22,101 nt of DNA from Basidiobolus ranarum (lineage: Eukaryota; Basidiobolomycota; Basidiobolomycetes; Basidiobolales). Below are positions 1 through 9,190 of the stretch, piece after piece (position 1 is the first letter of the stretch; each line of letters starts with the position of its first letter). The notes beneath the pieces are model-generated. The model was given only the letters and a program-made list of their open reading frames with translations. It was not told the DNA's origin and searched no databases. The stretch spans positions 1 through 22,101 of the forward strand of contig JASJQH010000192.1 in assembly GCA_040143965.1 (NCBI GenBank). Reading direction: 5' to 3'. Made by a program: the position numbers and the translations under genes.

Positions 1-1230
1 AATTTTCAGCAAAACTTTCATGTTTGGCATCCGTCTCGAGTAGCCGTCAGATTGTGCCCTACTTGCACAATATCCTCAGAACTAGTGTTGATGAACTCCC
101 CGACAAAAGAAAAGTATGGACCTGGATTTGCAACATCGGATCATCATTTCATGTGTTGCGAATATTAAGAAACAAACAATCATCATGTTGGCGTTCCATA
201 CTCTCACCAGTATCACACTAGATCCTATTTGGGTGGAGTAATTCAAATTTATATATATATATATATATGACTGGAGTATGCAGAATGACTGACATCTTTT
301 TTATGGTATCCGGAGAATAAGGCGTTGATCCCAGTTTCCAAAAAAATGAATGACGGAATTGCAGAGTTTTACTTGATATCCAACTCCCTTTTAACGAATA
401 TCTTTATACTTCATATTGACAAAATAATATGAAGGTCCCTCGCAGCCATTAAGAATGCTCTCTCGAATCAAAGATCGCTTAATGAGACTTCCACATGCGA
501 ACATTTAGATCGTAATCTTTGACTGTAGTTATACCTAATGGGCACTATATGTATTACTACTGATCGACCAAGAGGTTGCTACATGCGCATGGTTTTCTCC
601 ATTTGGCTGCATTATTCCACTCAGCCCGAGTAAAAGGAGTAGTGATCAGGCATTCAACACCAAGAATCTGACCCTGCAACATAGCCAAAGAAAATTGAAA
701 TTGATTGCATCAAATGTGAAATTGTTTGACCTCATTTGACAATGTGATACACATAATAGTGAGAAGAGACAAGCTAGTGGTAGATCGTGGGTATTGTTAA
801 CCAGGATGGTAGAAGCTTCATTACTACATTAGTCCTAATTCAAGCGTATGTTTCTTCACTGGAGGATTGATCGTTTATCTGCTATGATGATCACTTACTG
901 GATCAAATCAACAAAAGAGCTGGTGTTCTGACTTTGATTTTGGTAAATCAATTAATAATATTTCCACTTCAATAATTGAAAAATAGTGGCGACTGATTAT
1001 AGTCAGTCCAATCAAGTTTGGTATGAGTGGATCAGATATGATGGTGTAAAAACTGAAGGATTTATCTTAGTACTAAGCTCGTACCTTTTCCCTAAACCTC
1101 CTTCAATTCAATAGTAGCTTTCGATTATTACCTACCTTGAACTTCTTACACTTTAGTGCAACTCTTTTTTTCGTGCATATAGTTTTCAGTATCTTCACTT
1201 GCCTACTGCTATTCTTAGTACTTAAAGAAA
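1..1230. other. Left-edge intergenic region, upstream of the velvet gene
   Basis: No gene can be established here. The + strand is open in frame 1 from the window edge to a TAA at 166-168 (55 codons, including CPTC and CCEY), and in frame 3 to 221. Either could be the last exon of a gene lying to the left, but neither resembles a family I know. Positions 251-268 are an (AT)9 microsatellite. The last 150 bases before the velvet ATG are T/C-rich, which suits a fungal promoter and 5' leader, but I see no clear TATA box close to that ATG. Confidence 0.5.
251..268. repeat. AT dinucleotide microsatellite
   Basis: Nine uninterrupted AT units. A simple sequence repeat with no visible link to a gene. 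Confidence 0.9.
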
Positions 1231-2363
1231 ATGGATCACCTGGGCCATCCCAGTCAAAACCTTCCTCAACAGTACTCCACCTTACCCGAAGGTCATGTCC
1301 AAAGAAGTGAGCAGAGCTCAGCAGGATCTTCAAGTGGGCCGGGTTTCGGAGAGTTTTCCCGCGATAATCCGCCTTCTCATGCTGGTTACTCATCCTCTTT
1401 TGGTTACCAAAATGGGCTTTACGCAGCTAGTGCTCCAATTAATCCAAGCTATTCCCCTAATTATGGTCACCAGAGTGGTCATAATACCTCACAAAATATG
1501 GAGAGTGATGCCAGGTTAGGATATTTCTTATCACTCCAATAGGTTTAATATATATAACTTAAACTACACATTTCACTCTGCATTAGAACATATGACCTCA
1601 TCGTATGTCAACAGCCCTTGCACGCTAGGATGTGTGGCTTCGGTGAAAAAGATCGCCGTCCCATCGACCCACCTCCTATAATTCAATTAATCGTTAAGGA
1701 TCAACAAGGCAGAATTGACATGGGGTAGAGTTAATGTGAACGTGACAAATCCTTCGTATGTGTACTTATAATAACGCTTATCTCTGTATACATGTTAGTG
1801 TTCTACAAAATCCTTTCTTTGTACTTCATGTCACACTATGGTCGGAAGACGGAAAAGAAGAAAGGAATATCATTAGCAATCCCCCAAAGTGCACTCGAGT
1901 TTTAATGGGATCATTAGTATCATCACCTAATATTTTGAAAAATCCTGAAGGAGAACAAGGCTGCTATTTCTGTTTCCCAGATTTGTCGATTAGAACGGAG
2001 GGTAGATACTGTCTGAAATTCTCTTTGATGAAACTTGGAGGGTAAGCTTGATAATTTTATCAGCGTGTCAATGTCGGATATTGAACAGTATTAACTCGGT
2101 ATTCAAACCTCTTCAGTGATGATTGTCTTTCGGAAGCCAAATCGGATATAATAGCACAAACATTCTCAGATCCTTTTACCGTTTATTCCGCCAAGAAGTT
2201 CCCTGGAATGACAGGTAAGCTATACATCCCTTTATTCAGGTACTATATTTCAGCCTAGCTGACAGATCTTATAGAATCCACCGAGCTTTCAAAAGCTTTT
2301 GCCAGACAAGGATTGAAGATTCCTATCCGCAATGATGTTCGTCCGAGAAAGGCTGGAGATTAA
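1231..2363 (+). CDS. Velvet-domain developmental regulator (VosA/VelB-like)
   Basis: The model has five exons: 1231-1514, 1587-1724, 1799-2041, 2117-2214 and 2275-2363. They join in frame to 283 residues, and every intron is GT..AG and 60-75 bases long. Residues 1-95 are a Gln/Ser/Gly/Tyr-rich, probably disordered N-terminus. The velvet domain fills the rest. Its hallmark block is seen at about 96-125 (YDLIVCQQP, then ARMCGFGEKDRRPIDPPP), followed by NPFFVLHVTLWSEDG, CYFCFPDLSIRTEGRYCLKF and, near the end, FTVYSAKKFPGM. Known velvet proteins bind DNA through an NF-kappaB-like fold, form homo- and heterodimers, and link sporulation or development with secondary metabolism in the nucleus. The protein ends just after the domain (IPIRNDVRPRK), as in short VosA/VelB-type members, and lacks a long VeA-like tail. 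The ATG at 1231 is the first one in frame with the domain. The exact subfamily is uncertain. Confidence 0.93.
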
Positions 2364-2376
2364 ACAATTCCAAACT

Positions 2377-2429
2377 GTTATGCTAGAGTTCGAGGATTTT
2401 TTACCAGATCTCCAGAGCTCTAGCATAGT
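2377..2429 (+). other. Inverted repeat/hairpin directly after the velvet stop codon
   Basis: TATGCTAGAG at 2379-2388 is matched exactly by CTCTAGCATA at 2418-2427. Two G.T wobble pairs can extend the stem outward (2377-2378 with 2428-2429), and TC/GA plus GGA/TCC pairs can extend it inward. It begins 14 bases after the TAA at 2361-2363, so it should lie in the 3' UTR. Whether it folds in the mRNA, or serves mRNA stability or 3'-end formation, is inference. Confidence 0.6.
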
Positions 2430-3190
2430 GGTGACTTTCTAATAACAGAATGTATCTTCTAATTTAAGATATCGGGGTTTCAAGAATTATTTTTAGTGTT
2501 TACTCTATTGAACAAAAGTAGTATATATTTGTTCTCTTTGGTCGATTAAATTTTTGTATGGGGAGGGGAGATGAAAGTGGAGACGTTATGTTAGTTTTTG
2601 TTGCATTCTCTTTGAATTTAAGTGTTTATTGTCCTCCGACTTTTCCTTGAACAATGCCATCCTGTTTACATGTACATAGGAGAAACCATCTTCCATGATC
2701 TCTTTTCCCTGATAAATAGAAATGAAACAAAGAGTCTCATTAATCTCCCTCATTGTATGAAAATCAGATTACCTCAATCTGTGTTTCTAGAGAGCTTGGC
2801 TAACACACGAAAGTAGTAATGAAATCGTAGATGAGACTGGAGAATTCATGTTCTTCCAAGGATCATCGACGCAGCTCACTATTCAAAGTATTCTAGATCT
2901 GGTAATGATAAATATTGTTCTAGAGAGAGGGTCAACCCAATTATGAACCAGTTACGGACAAGCTGATTGTCCAGAGAATTCTAATTGATCTCACTATAAA
3001 AGGGTGTATTTCTATTTATCACTTTACTCTTCTATAGCAGCATGTTTGAGTACGCCAAAAGCATATTGATTTTAAAGAATTAAGATGTTCTATTAAAATC
3101 CCCTCTGGTCTGGAGCGAGCCTGCCCATATCTATCCCACATCTAGCTCATTTTAATGTCAAGTTAAATTGCTTGTTTTAATTTGCTCAGA
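2430..3190. other. Intergenic DNA behind the velvet gene
   Basis: This stretch is AT-rich and holds the likely 3' end of the velvet transcript. A 64-codon ORF at 2622-2816 resembles no family and has no supporting context. A TATAAAAG word lies at 2995-3002, followed about 40 bases on by a short ATG-started ORF (3044 onward, 13 codons). It might be the promoter of the decayed segment that follows, or a chance match in AT-rich DNA. Confidence 0.4.
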
Positions 3191-3416
3191 AGTCGCCATT
3201 TTAATATCCGCGATGAGAGCATTAGGAGTCGTGAATCTCGGGCTAGGAGTGAATCTAGAAATAGCTATAGTGACGCTTTAGACGGAATTGGATGAACTAG
3301 AATCGGCCCATCCGTTTGGGATTTGCTAAAGCCATCTTTAGTTTTATCTGAAAATGGGTCCCTAACTGCCTTCCATCGGAGAAAGTCTAATACAATTCAA
3401 TCGAGTGGGCTACTTT
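3191..3416 (+). pseudogene. Coding-like remnant with an RS-rich stretch, unidentified
   Basis: A good acceptor (TTTGCTCAG) ends at 3190. From there one frame reads about 75 codons, interrupted by a single TGA at 3292-3294. Its first half includes RSRESRARSESRNSYSDAL and its second half PSVWDLLKPSLVLSENGSL. The Arg/Ser run recalls the tail of an SR-type splicing factor, but it is too short to assign. Other frames stay coding-like until about 3490 (WDDCSAEAEIWKWGYRNF). I read it as a decayed exon. The alternative is a true 3' exon ending at the TGA, with only chance openness beyond it. Confidence 0.3.
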
Positions 3417-3490
3417 AATCATAGTATATGGGATGATTGTTCTGCAGAGGCTGAGATCTGGAAATGGGGATATCGTAATTTCCATGTTTA

Positions 3491-3974
3491 ATGAGTGCAT
3501 CATTTAAATCTATCAATAGCTAATATGGAAAAGATTTCCTCTGAAGCTTTTCTATAGCTTAACTACAATTGACGCTTTTGGCAAATGTGACGAAACGAGC
3601 AGGGCTTTTAGATATTATGAATGTACTGTAACCATGATTGGCCTGAGGTTTCGTGCAAAGTTAAGCTTATCCAAAGTAAGAGAATCCTTCAAAGACTCCA
3701 ATTAACGGAGGACTTCGATTATATTTAAGCGTGGTAAATTAGTCAACTATAAACAATGTAGGTGATTAAAAAGGGATTTACAATGGCTACGGTAGTACAG
3801 TAAAAAGAATTCAAAGCCTGTATGGCTAGGGGACAGATCTTTGTTGAGACCATGCTGATTAATGTGAGAGCTGTAACTCTATCTATAGAATCAAGTCAAT
3901 GTGGTATATCCTGTCAAAAGAAGCATCATTATGGGAATCTAGGGCGGCGTTATAGCCACCTGAGTCGAACAAAT
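3491..3974. other. Intergenic, 3' flank of the arrestin gene
   Basis: I see no gene, RNA or repeat here. The left part follows the decayed segment, and the right part would hold the 3' UTR of the minus-strand arrestin gene. Confidence 0.5.
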
Positions 3975-5048
3975 CTAATCATAAGGTGGTGGTAGGACGG
4001 ATGAAAGATTCATGACTGGCAGTTGGTCATAGCGTGGAGGGCTCTCTCCCATCATTTCCAAAGATTCCGGCATTACGTGCAAAGGGATTTTTATGACAAT
4101 GGCATTAATGGATTTTCCAGCAGAGAAAGTAACACGAACTTGCAATTTATGAGTGATTTCGATCAGTTCAGTATTACAATCGAAGTGAACTTTCTCTTCT
4201 TGTCCTTTGGGGAAATTGATGGTGTAACTGCGATTATAAGAAGTGCGAGGTTCCTCAATCTTGGATCTAAGATTAAACCATCTAGTGTTCACTTGACGTT
4301 TGTTACTTTTAGTTCGTCTTAGGGTCAAAAACTCTAGTAAGAAGAATGTGATGTGTTTAACTCGTACTTCCGGACCTTTGGGAAGGAATGTTAGGAAAAC
4401 TGAAAGTGAGTCAGACAGTGAGATCATACGATGCGAGACAAATATTGTATAATCCAACATGTCTTCCCAAGAATCGACAATTGGATAAGTCTGATTAATA
4501 TCTAGTAGACTGGGTTGTGCGAAGCGACGTACCACCAATTCCTTTTCGCATACTAGATTTGGTCTGAGAGCGTTCCGCCCCATGACTGCAACTAGCTTGT
4601 ATTTCACTTGTCCGTTTTTGATGCGGATCGTCTCTGGTAAGAATCCGTTGAATATGAATTCAAAGGAATAGCGATGCTCACCAGCAGACAATGTAAATGG
4701 ACCTTCTTTGACTGGTAAAAGATTCCAGTGATAAAGAACAAGATTCTGTCGTTCACAGCTTGTAAGAGCACTTCCAGCAAAGGCTACATAAATAAATACG
4801 TGTTAGTTTAATATATCAGAAGTAGGCAGCGCAATAAGCCTCCAATAAATATACTTACACTTTGGCCACATTATCTCAGTCTTCCCTTTCAGCTTCAATG
4901 TCATAAAGTTTAAGACGATCTCTCGCTTTAATTGAACAACGACTGTGCCGCGCAACACCGAACCAACTGATTCATTGCGCGACCCGTGAAGAATTAGACA
5001 ATCTTCGGACAGTTGGATGTCGAGCTTGATGCCGAGCAAAACATTCAT
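3975..5048 (-). CDS. Alpha-arrestin (ART-like ubiquitin-ligase adaptor) with two PPxY motifs
   Basis: Two exons on the minus strand, 5048-4859 and 4783-3975, are separated by a 75-base intron with a perfect GTAAGT donor. They give 332 residues. The N-terminal half has arrestin-N character: alternating beta strands (IKLDIQLSEDCLILHG, then REIVLNFMTLKLKGKTEIMW) followed by the family hallmark HRYSFEFIFNGFLPETIR near 100-117. The C-terminal half has arrestin-C-like strands up to VTFSAGK and INAIVIKIPLHV. The tail carries PPRY (312-315) and PPPY (328-331), the latter one residue from the C-terminus. PPxY motifs bind WW domains of Rsp5/Nedd4-type HECT ligases, so the likely role is to bring such a ligase to plasma-membrane transporters or receptors for ubiquitination and endocytosis. 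The protein is short for the family because the long disordered tail of many yeast ARTs is missing. Its cargo cannot be predicted. Confidence 0.9.
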
Positions 5049-6203
5049 TACTTTTCAAGACTCTATCAATGATGCGAAAGGGCTGGGTAATACTTAATCA
5101 ATGAGAAGACAATGGTGCGATGAGAAGTGCTAAAATTAGACGGTGACCAAAAGGATTGAAATGTTATTGAGAATTTTAGATTCCCAATAAATATAATAAG
5201 TAGGCTACAGATAGGGAGGCGAGGGTGCATATATACCCATCCGTGCCAAAATGCCAGAAAGGAAGTAATCTGTTTATTCATCATGATTTTCACTATAACA
5301 TCGGCTTGTATCCCCCCTACTCTATTGCCTTAGACCTGCATATTTTAGTGTTTAGAAAAGCGGGGGAAGGGGGGGAGGATGAAGAGTGAGGATCAACTTG
5401 ACTTTCGTGATTACCACTTGGAATGAATAGCCAATGGCACTGACTGTATAGTCATGGGCATGCGATTTGGCCCATACACCTTCAGTACTGGACTCGCTAC
5501 CCCTTAATTCTTACAATTCTATATTTGTACTACTCTAGGAATCGCTCCGAACCTTTTTTGTTAGGTGCTTAGAGATTAGGGACATGCAAAACAATGTAAA
5601 GTAATGAGAAAATACGTATGAAGATAGAGCAGCCAAGTGCCGCGCTCTTGTTTGGACCTTGATTGTATGTAAGCTATGCATCGTGGCATACATCGATCCA
5701 TAGAATATTTATACAACTTGGAGCTTAGCAATCTTCCGATAGGAATGATTTCAATTCAATATATTACTGCAAAATGAAACTAGCCAATTTCAGGAATCCG
5801 CTATGTTCATATGACTCCACATCGTTTTCATCCACCCAGCTAAATCAGCAAGTTTATTTTCTCGTTAGCATTCATGGTTAAGGGGTTACATGTGGATACC
5901 TCGGTTTCAAAGTGACAAGGCAACACTTAGGGTTAGAGGTTTACTGCAAGCTGTTTGCTTGCAATCAATGCATATATATTTGGACCCCAATGTTAACTTA
6001 CATCGCACAGCATTTGTCTTCTGTGGCAATTGGTTATGTGCTTGAATGACTATCCGAGATATCTTCACAAACGAAATTAACATTCAGCCACTGAAATTCA
6101 CATTTAACTGATAAAGAGTTGTCTTTATTATTATGTGTTTGTGAGATGGCTAGCACTAGATATTCTAAGGTCATTACAATAAGCTAGAAATCATGCTAGT
6201 AAC
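5049..6203. other. Intergenic region upstream of the arrestin gene
   Basis: This holds the probable promoter and 5' leader of the minus-strand arrestin gene. A minus-strand ORF at 5066-5293 (75 codons) lies entirely in that leader and looks like chance. The only distinct sequence element is a G-rich run at 5362-5379. I see nothing gene-like between about 5400 and 6120. Confidence 0.5.
5362..5379 (+). other. G-rich homopurine run upstream of the arrestin gene
   Basis: G5-AA-G7-A-GG on the + strand, seen from the arrestin gene as a C/T tract about 315 bases upstream of its ATG. Such pyrimidine tracts occur in fungal promoters, and G-runs of this size can stack, but no function can be shown here. 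Confidence 0.5.
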
Positions 6204-6984
6204 TTATTGACGAGCAAAGATTGCCATCTTTTACTCAACCTTATCACGACGTTGCTCAAGATTAAACTTAAGTTTATGATAACGTTTAATTTTCTCACAC
6301 TCAACACGTTTCTTCTTATCAGCGAACTGCAAAGATGGATCTTAGTGAAGAGATTCGTACATTTCTTCAATATTGTCTTTTGATAGATCAGCTTCAAGGG
6401 TATTTTGAAAAATTGACGTTTATACTCCTCTTCATCATCCTCAGCGAAGTAGCTCATGTATTCGGCAATACATCCATCATAACTATAACTACGAATCCAA
6501 AGGCTTTGACTCAGCATCATTGCAAGGTTTTCAGAGTGGAGGATGAATACAGCACCGTCAGACACCTTTGAGTGCGGCGAATACTCGGGGGCTAGTAGTC
6601 ATGTGCTTTAGACCAACATCAAGGAAGGCCTTGACAAAGTTGCAGTTCCACCAGCTTCCTCGACACCCTGGTTGTCGGCAAGTCCGAGTTTAGTCAAAAT
6701 ACGACGGGCAAGGAAAAGTCCGGTACAGTAAGCGGCAACATTACTGATCAAACCGACCTTCACACATTACTTGTATAATTCGTGGGAGTAAGCAGAGGCC
6801 AAAATAAAGCCTCCTTGAATCTTAGCATACACGATTTGGATCATAATGTCGCTGTTGGCGGTGAACAACCAATCTATACTTCGGAGAGTTACATCAAAGT
6901 ATCAAAAAATCACCAACCTCTTCTACATTTAATTTGGAATCGCTTGAATTAAGCCTTGTTCTTGACTAGTTTAATGAATGACTT
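6204..6984 (-). pseudogene. RPL5: Processed pseudogene of ribosomal protein uL18 (RPL5)
   Basis: Read on the minus strand, fragments in several frames follow uL18 from end to end: IKLVKNKA then [111 protein letters not shown] and a C-terminus DKKKRVECEKIKRYHKLKF ending MAIFARQ plus TAA at 6206-6204. The initiator ATG has become AAG (6984-6982). There are in-frame stops (for example at the Tyr of KNKAY), several frameshifts, and a deletion of roughly 40 bases after the RRR block. The copy therefore cannot encode 60S protein uL18, which binds 5S rRNA. It spans 781 bases with no intron, while most neighbouring genes have introns, so retroposition is likely. An AATAAA lies about 75 bases past the stop (6129-6124). 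No A-tract or target-site duplication is visible, which fits an old insertion. Confidence 0.9.
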
Positions 6985-7289
6985 AATACAACATAAATGT
7001 TATTGCTAGTTTTCTTTAAAAATCAACAACCACTATTTCTTCCATCCATCGGATCACAAATGCTGACATTCAAATATATTTATCATTGTAACGATGACTC
7101 TGAGAGATCAAAGATTCCATTCAATAAAAAGGGAGCATGTTTCTCCTGACCTATACCTCCAAACCTTCATATTTTTCTCCTCAGTTTCCTAGAGCAGGGA
7201 TAGTTATTTGAGTCTTCTAAAAGTAATTCATCAAATCAATATTCGACATCCTAAAATATGAATCAACAATAAGTATGGCTCTACTACCT
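6985..7289. other. AT-rich gap upstream of the uL18 pseudogene
   Basis: I see no gene, tandem repeat or RNA element here. The coding similarity of the pseudogene stops sharply at the former start codon. Confidence 0.5.
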
Positions 7290-8108
7290 GGCGTAGTTAT
7301 AATTCTCTGGAAAACATATATACATTGTGCAGTCCCCTCTCTCGTTAGTGATAGAATCTACAGTGATGTTGGTAATCAAGTGATGAGCGGACGATTCAAA
7401 TCAGATTTGTCTTCCTTGGTTCAGTGCCTATGCTCCTTACGAAGTACCTCAATCGTAGTGGGCAAGAGCGTGAAAGATCACCTCATCATCGCTATATACT
7501 CTTAATGACTGCAAAGCGGTATCTCTCAAGAGGGTAGATAGTCGCTGAAACTTAACAGTCTGGTCAATATTGGGTGACCATACAAAGGGAGTATGTAAAA
7601 GTAATAGTTGATAAATCTTAATCTCGAATATATGAAGCATACCTGAATGGCGCCAATTACTACAGTATGCATACCACATCTCATTGAACCCGTGCCAAAC
7701 ACCGTCTACTGGACTCTTACTTCGTTACAATTGTTGTATTTTCTACCTTAGAATCATTCAGATGCAAGGTTTGAGTTTCACCGTCAATATCGACCGAACA
7801 TGTCACTTGAATCCCTGAACATTAGCCATTAGGAGTCGGATAATCATCAAACATTCTGAACATATACCACACCGATTTACCAAGTGCCCCTGAATTATAT
7901 TTCGTTACAATGCAGTCGGGATATTCAAGGAAAGCAGCAACTGATTGGATTGCCTGGTCTGATTACCAACATCATTTTACCTTTTGTCAATGGGGAGCTC
8001 TAATTCGCAACAACCACACCCCTCGATAAGCTGATGCCATATGATACAAATTGAGTCTTTAACTCGAACAGCACAGCTTGTGGGAGTGTTAGGCAGAAGT
8101 GTCGAGAT
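7290..8108 (-). pseudogene. Decayed (or unresolved multi-exon) gene of unknown family
   Basis: The minus strand holds successive coding-like blocks. From 8108 there are 43 open codons (TSCAVRVKDSICIIWHQL, CELELPIDKR). From 7962 to 7717 there are 81 codons broken only by one stop (QSVAAFLEYPDCIVTKYNSG, VWYMFRMFDDYPTPNG, VDIDGETQTLHLNDSKVEN). A block around 7710-7640 reads DGVWHGFNEMWYAYCSNWRH. From about 7600 come FQRLSTLLRDTALQSLRVYS and DEVIFHALAHYD, with a further block TIEVLRKEHRH in another frame. The composition is that of protein rather than noise, but I recognise no family. The joins do not fit usual splice phases, so stops and frameshifts from decay are the simplest reading. A live gene with unusual introns is the alternative. 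It lies just upstream of the uL18 pseudogene on the same strand. Confidence 0.45.
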
Positions 8109-8324
8109 TTATATCATCATACTCATCGGTCTGACAATAGTGAATCCAAGCAACTTGAACAAAATGCTCAACGTATCATGTCGCTTCTGCGTTTACCTCC
8201 ACGTTAGTATGGGGCTTTAAAGTGGCAACTAAGAATTGCGTCCCAATTTGTTTTTACGAGTTCATGGTTAGAAGGACAATGTCTCATGCACACACTTGAT
8301 CGCTTACGAACTCCTCATCATTGA
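8109..8324 (+). mobile_element. Possible LINE reverse-transcriptase tail fragment
   Basis: One frame, broken by a single TAG, reads KQLEQNAQRIMSLLRLPPR and then YGALKWQLRIAS. This spacing (L-E-x-x-x-Q-R ... LP ... AL..-L-I-S) recalls the segment behind the RT domain of non-LTR retrotransposons, where 'LE..Q..A.R.ILGLP...P..AL..ELG' is common. No catalytic RT motif (YADD-type) is nearby, so this would be only a short relic. It abuts the unidentified decayed gene on the other strand. The evidence is pattern likeness only. Confidence 0.25.
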
Positions 8325-9190
8325 GAATGGAACAATGGCCAATGATAAGAGATTTGTTTTACGTACATTCGAATCAACTTCAGTTTTCTAGTGAGACCAA
8401 ATCATCTTAATTAATCATCGTTTAACACAGCCAAGACTCTTCAATGGTTTCTTTTGCTCTCTTGGAGAGATATTTATAACTGTACTATTCTAAACGTAAG
8501 AATCGATTGAGCCAAGTTTGAATCGATAGTGTTGCAGACCCCTATTTTTGACTAGCAAAAGGGTTTGGTTGTGTTAGACACAGAAGCCGCTGATTTCTGG
8601 ATCTTTCTGTCCCATGTATGAGCATGGTTTTAATACGCAGACATTCTGCACAACTGCCATTCAGTTTAAAATAGATTTCCCAATGTGAAATACATAAACT
8701 CGGATGCAACCATCAGAAACCCACTATTCTTCACTTCATTATCTCTGCATTATGACCATTCTCCCATTTATCCACCAACCTTCGTGCACACCCCTATTCA
8801 ACTTCTAATAGCTGAATCTGGAACTAGAGACTCATTCTATTGATACTTGGTAGGCCGAATTTGATTGAATGGATGATCACCAACACAACCATAATTGTTT
8901 TCTGTTTTGTGAAATTGGATTACTTTTCATTCTATTGAGCCGGTGTCTAAACTTGAGCTGCATTCAGTCTCATTCAATGTGATTAGATGGCATATAAAGA
9001 GAGTCGGATAACATGCTCTCCCACCATTGCTGAACTATAGATTTGTTTGTTTCTACCAAGCCTCATATACATTTAGAAACCTATTCCAGAAATACCTTCT
9101 GCCACGATCAGTACAGTCAACCAAGCTTCTTGGTGTTTAAGCTACGTTTACAGCCGCCATCTTCTCATCTCACAATAACTATTACCTGCC
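8325..9190. other. Intergenic region and promoter of the G alpha gene
   Basis: The + frame continuing from the LINE-like piece has many stops. A few phrases (WFLLLSWRDIYN, ADFWIFLSHV) could be further relics but are unassignable. A TATAAA word at 8993-8998 lies about 195 bases before the G alpha ATG and may be its TATA box, given a 5' leader of 150 bases or so. Confidence 0.4.
8993..8998 (+). promoter_or_regulatory. Candidate TATA box of the G alpha gene
   Basis: TATAAA in the context CATATAAAGAG, about 195 bases upstream of the ATG at 9191. Plausible by position, but the word is common in AT-rich DNA. Confidence 0.3.

Noticed and set aside
1103-1393. 96-codon minus-strand ORF over the start of the velvet gene
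   Set aside because: It is the antisense of velvet exon 1, has no homology by eye, and lies where the + strand is clearly coding.
2622-2816. 64-codon ORF behind the velvet gene
   Set aside because: No family likeness, no promoter, and it probably lies in the 3' UTR or intergenic DNA.
5066-5293. 75-codon minus-strand ORF upstream of the arrestin start
   Set aside because: It lies in the arrestin leader, out of frame with the gene, and its composition looks like AT-rich chance.
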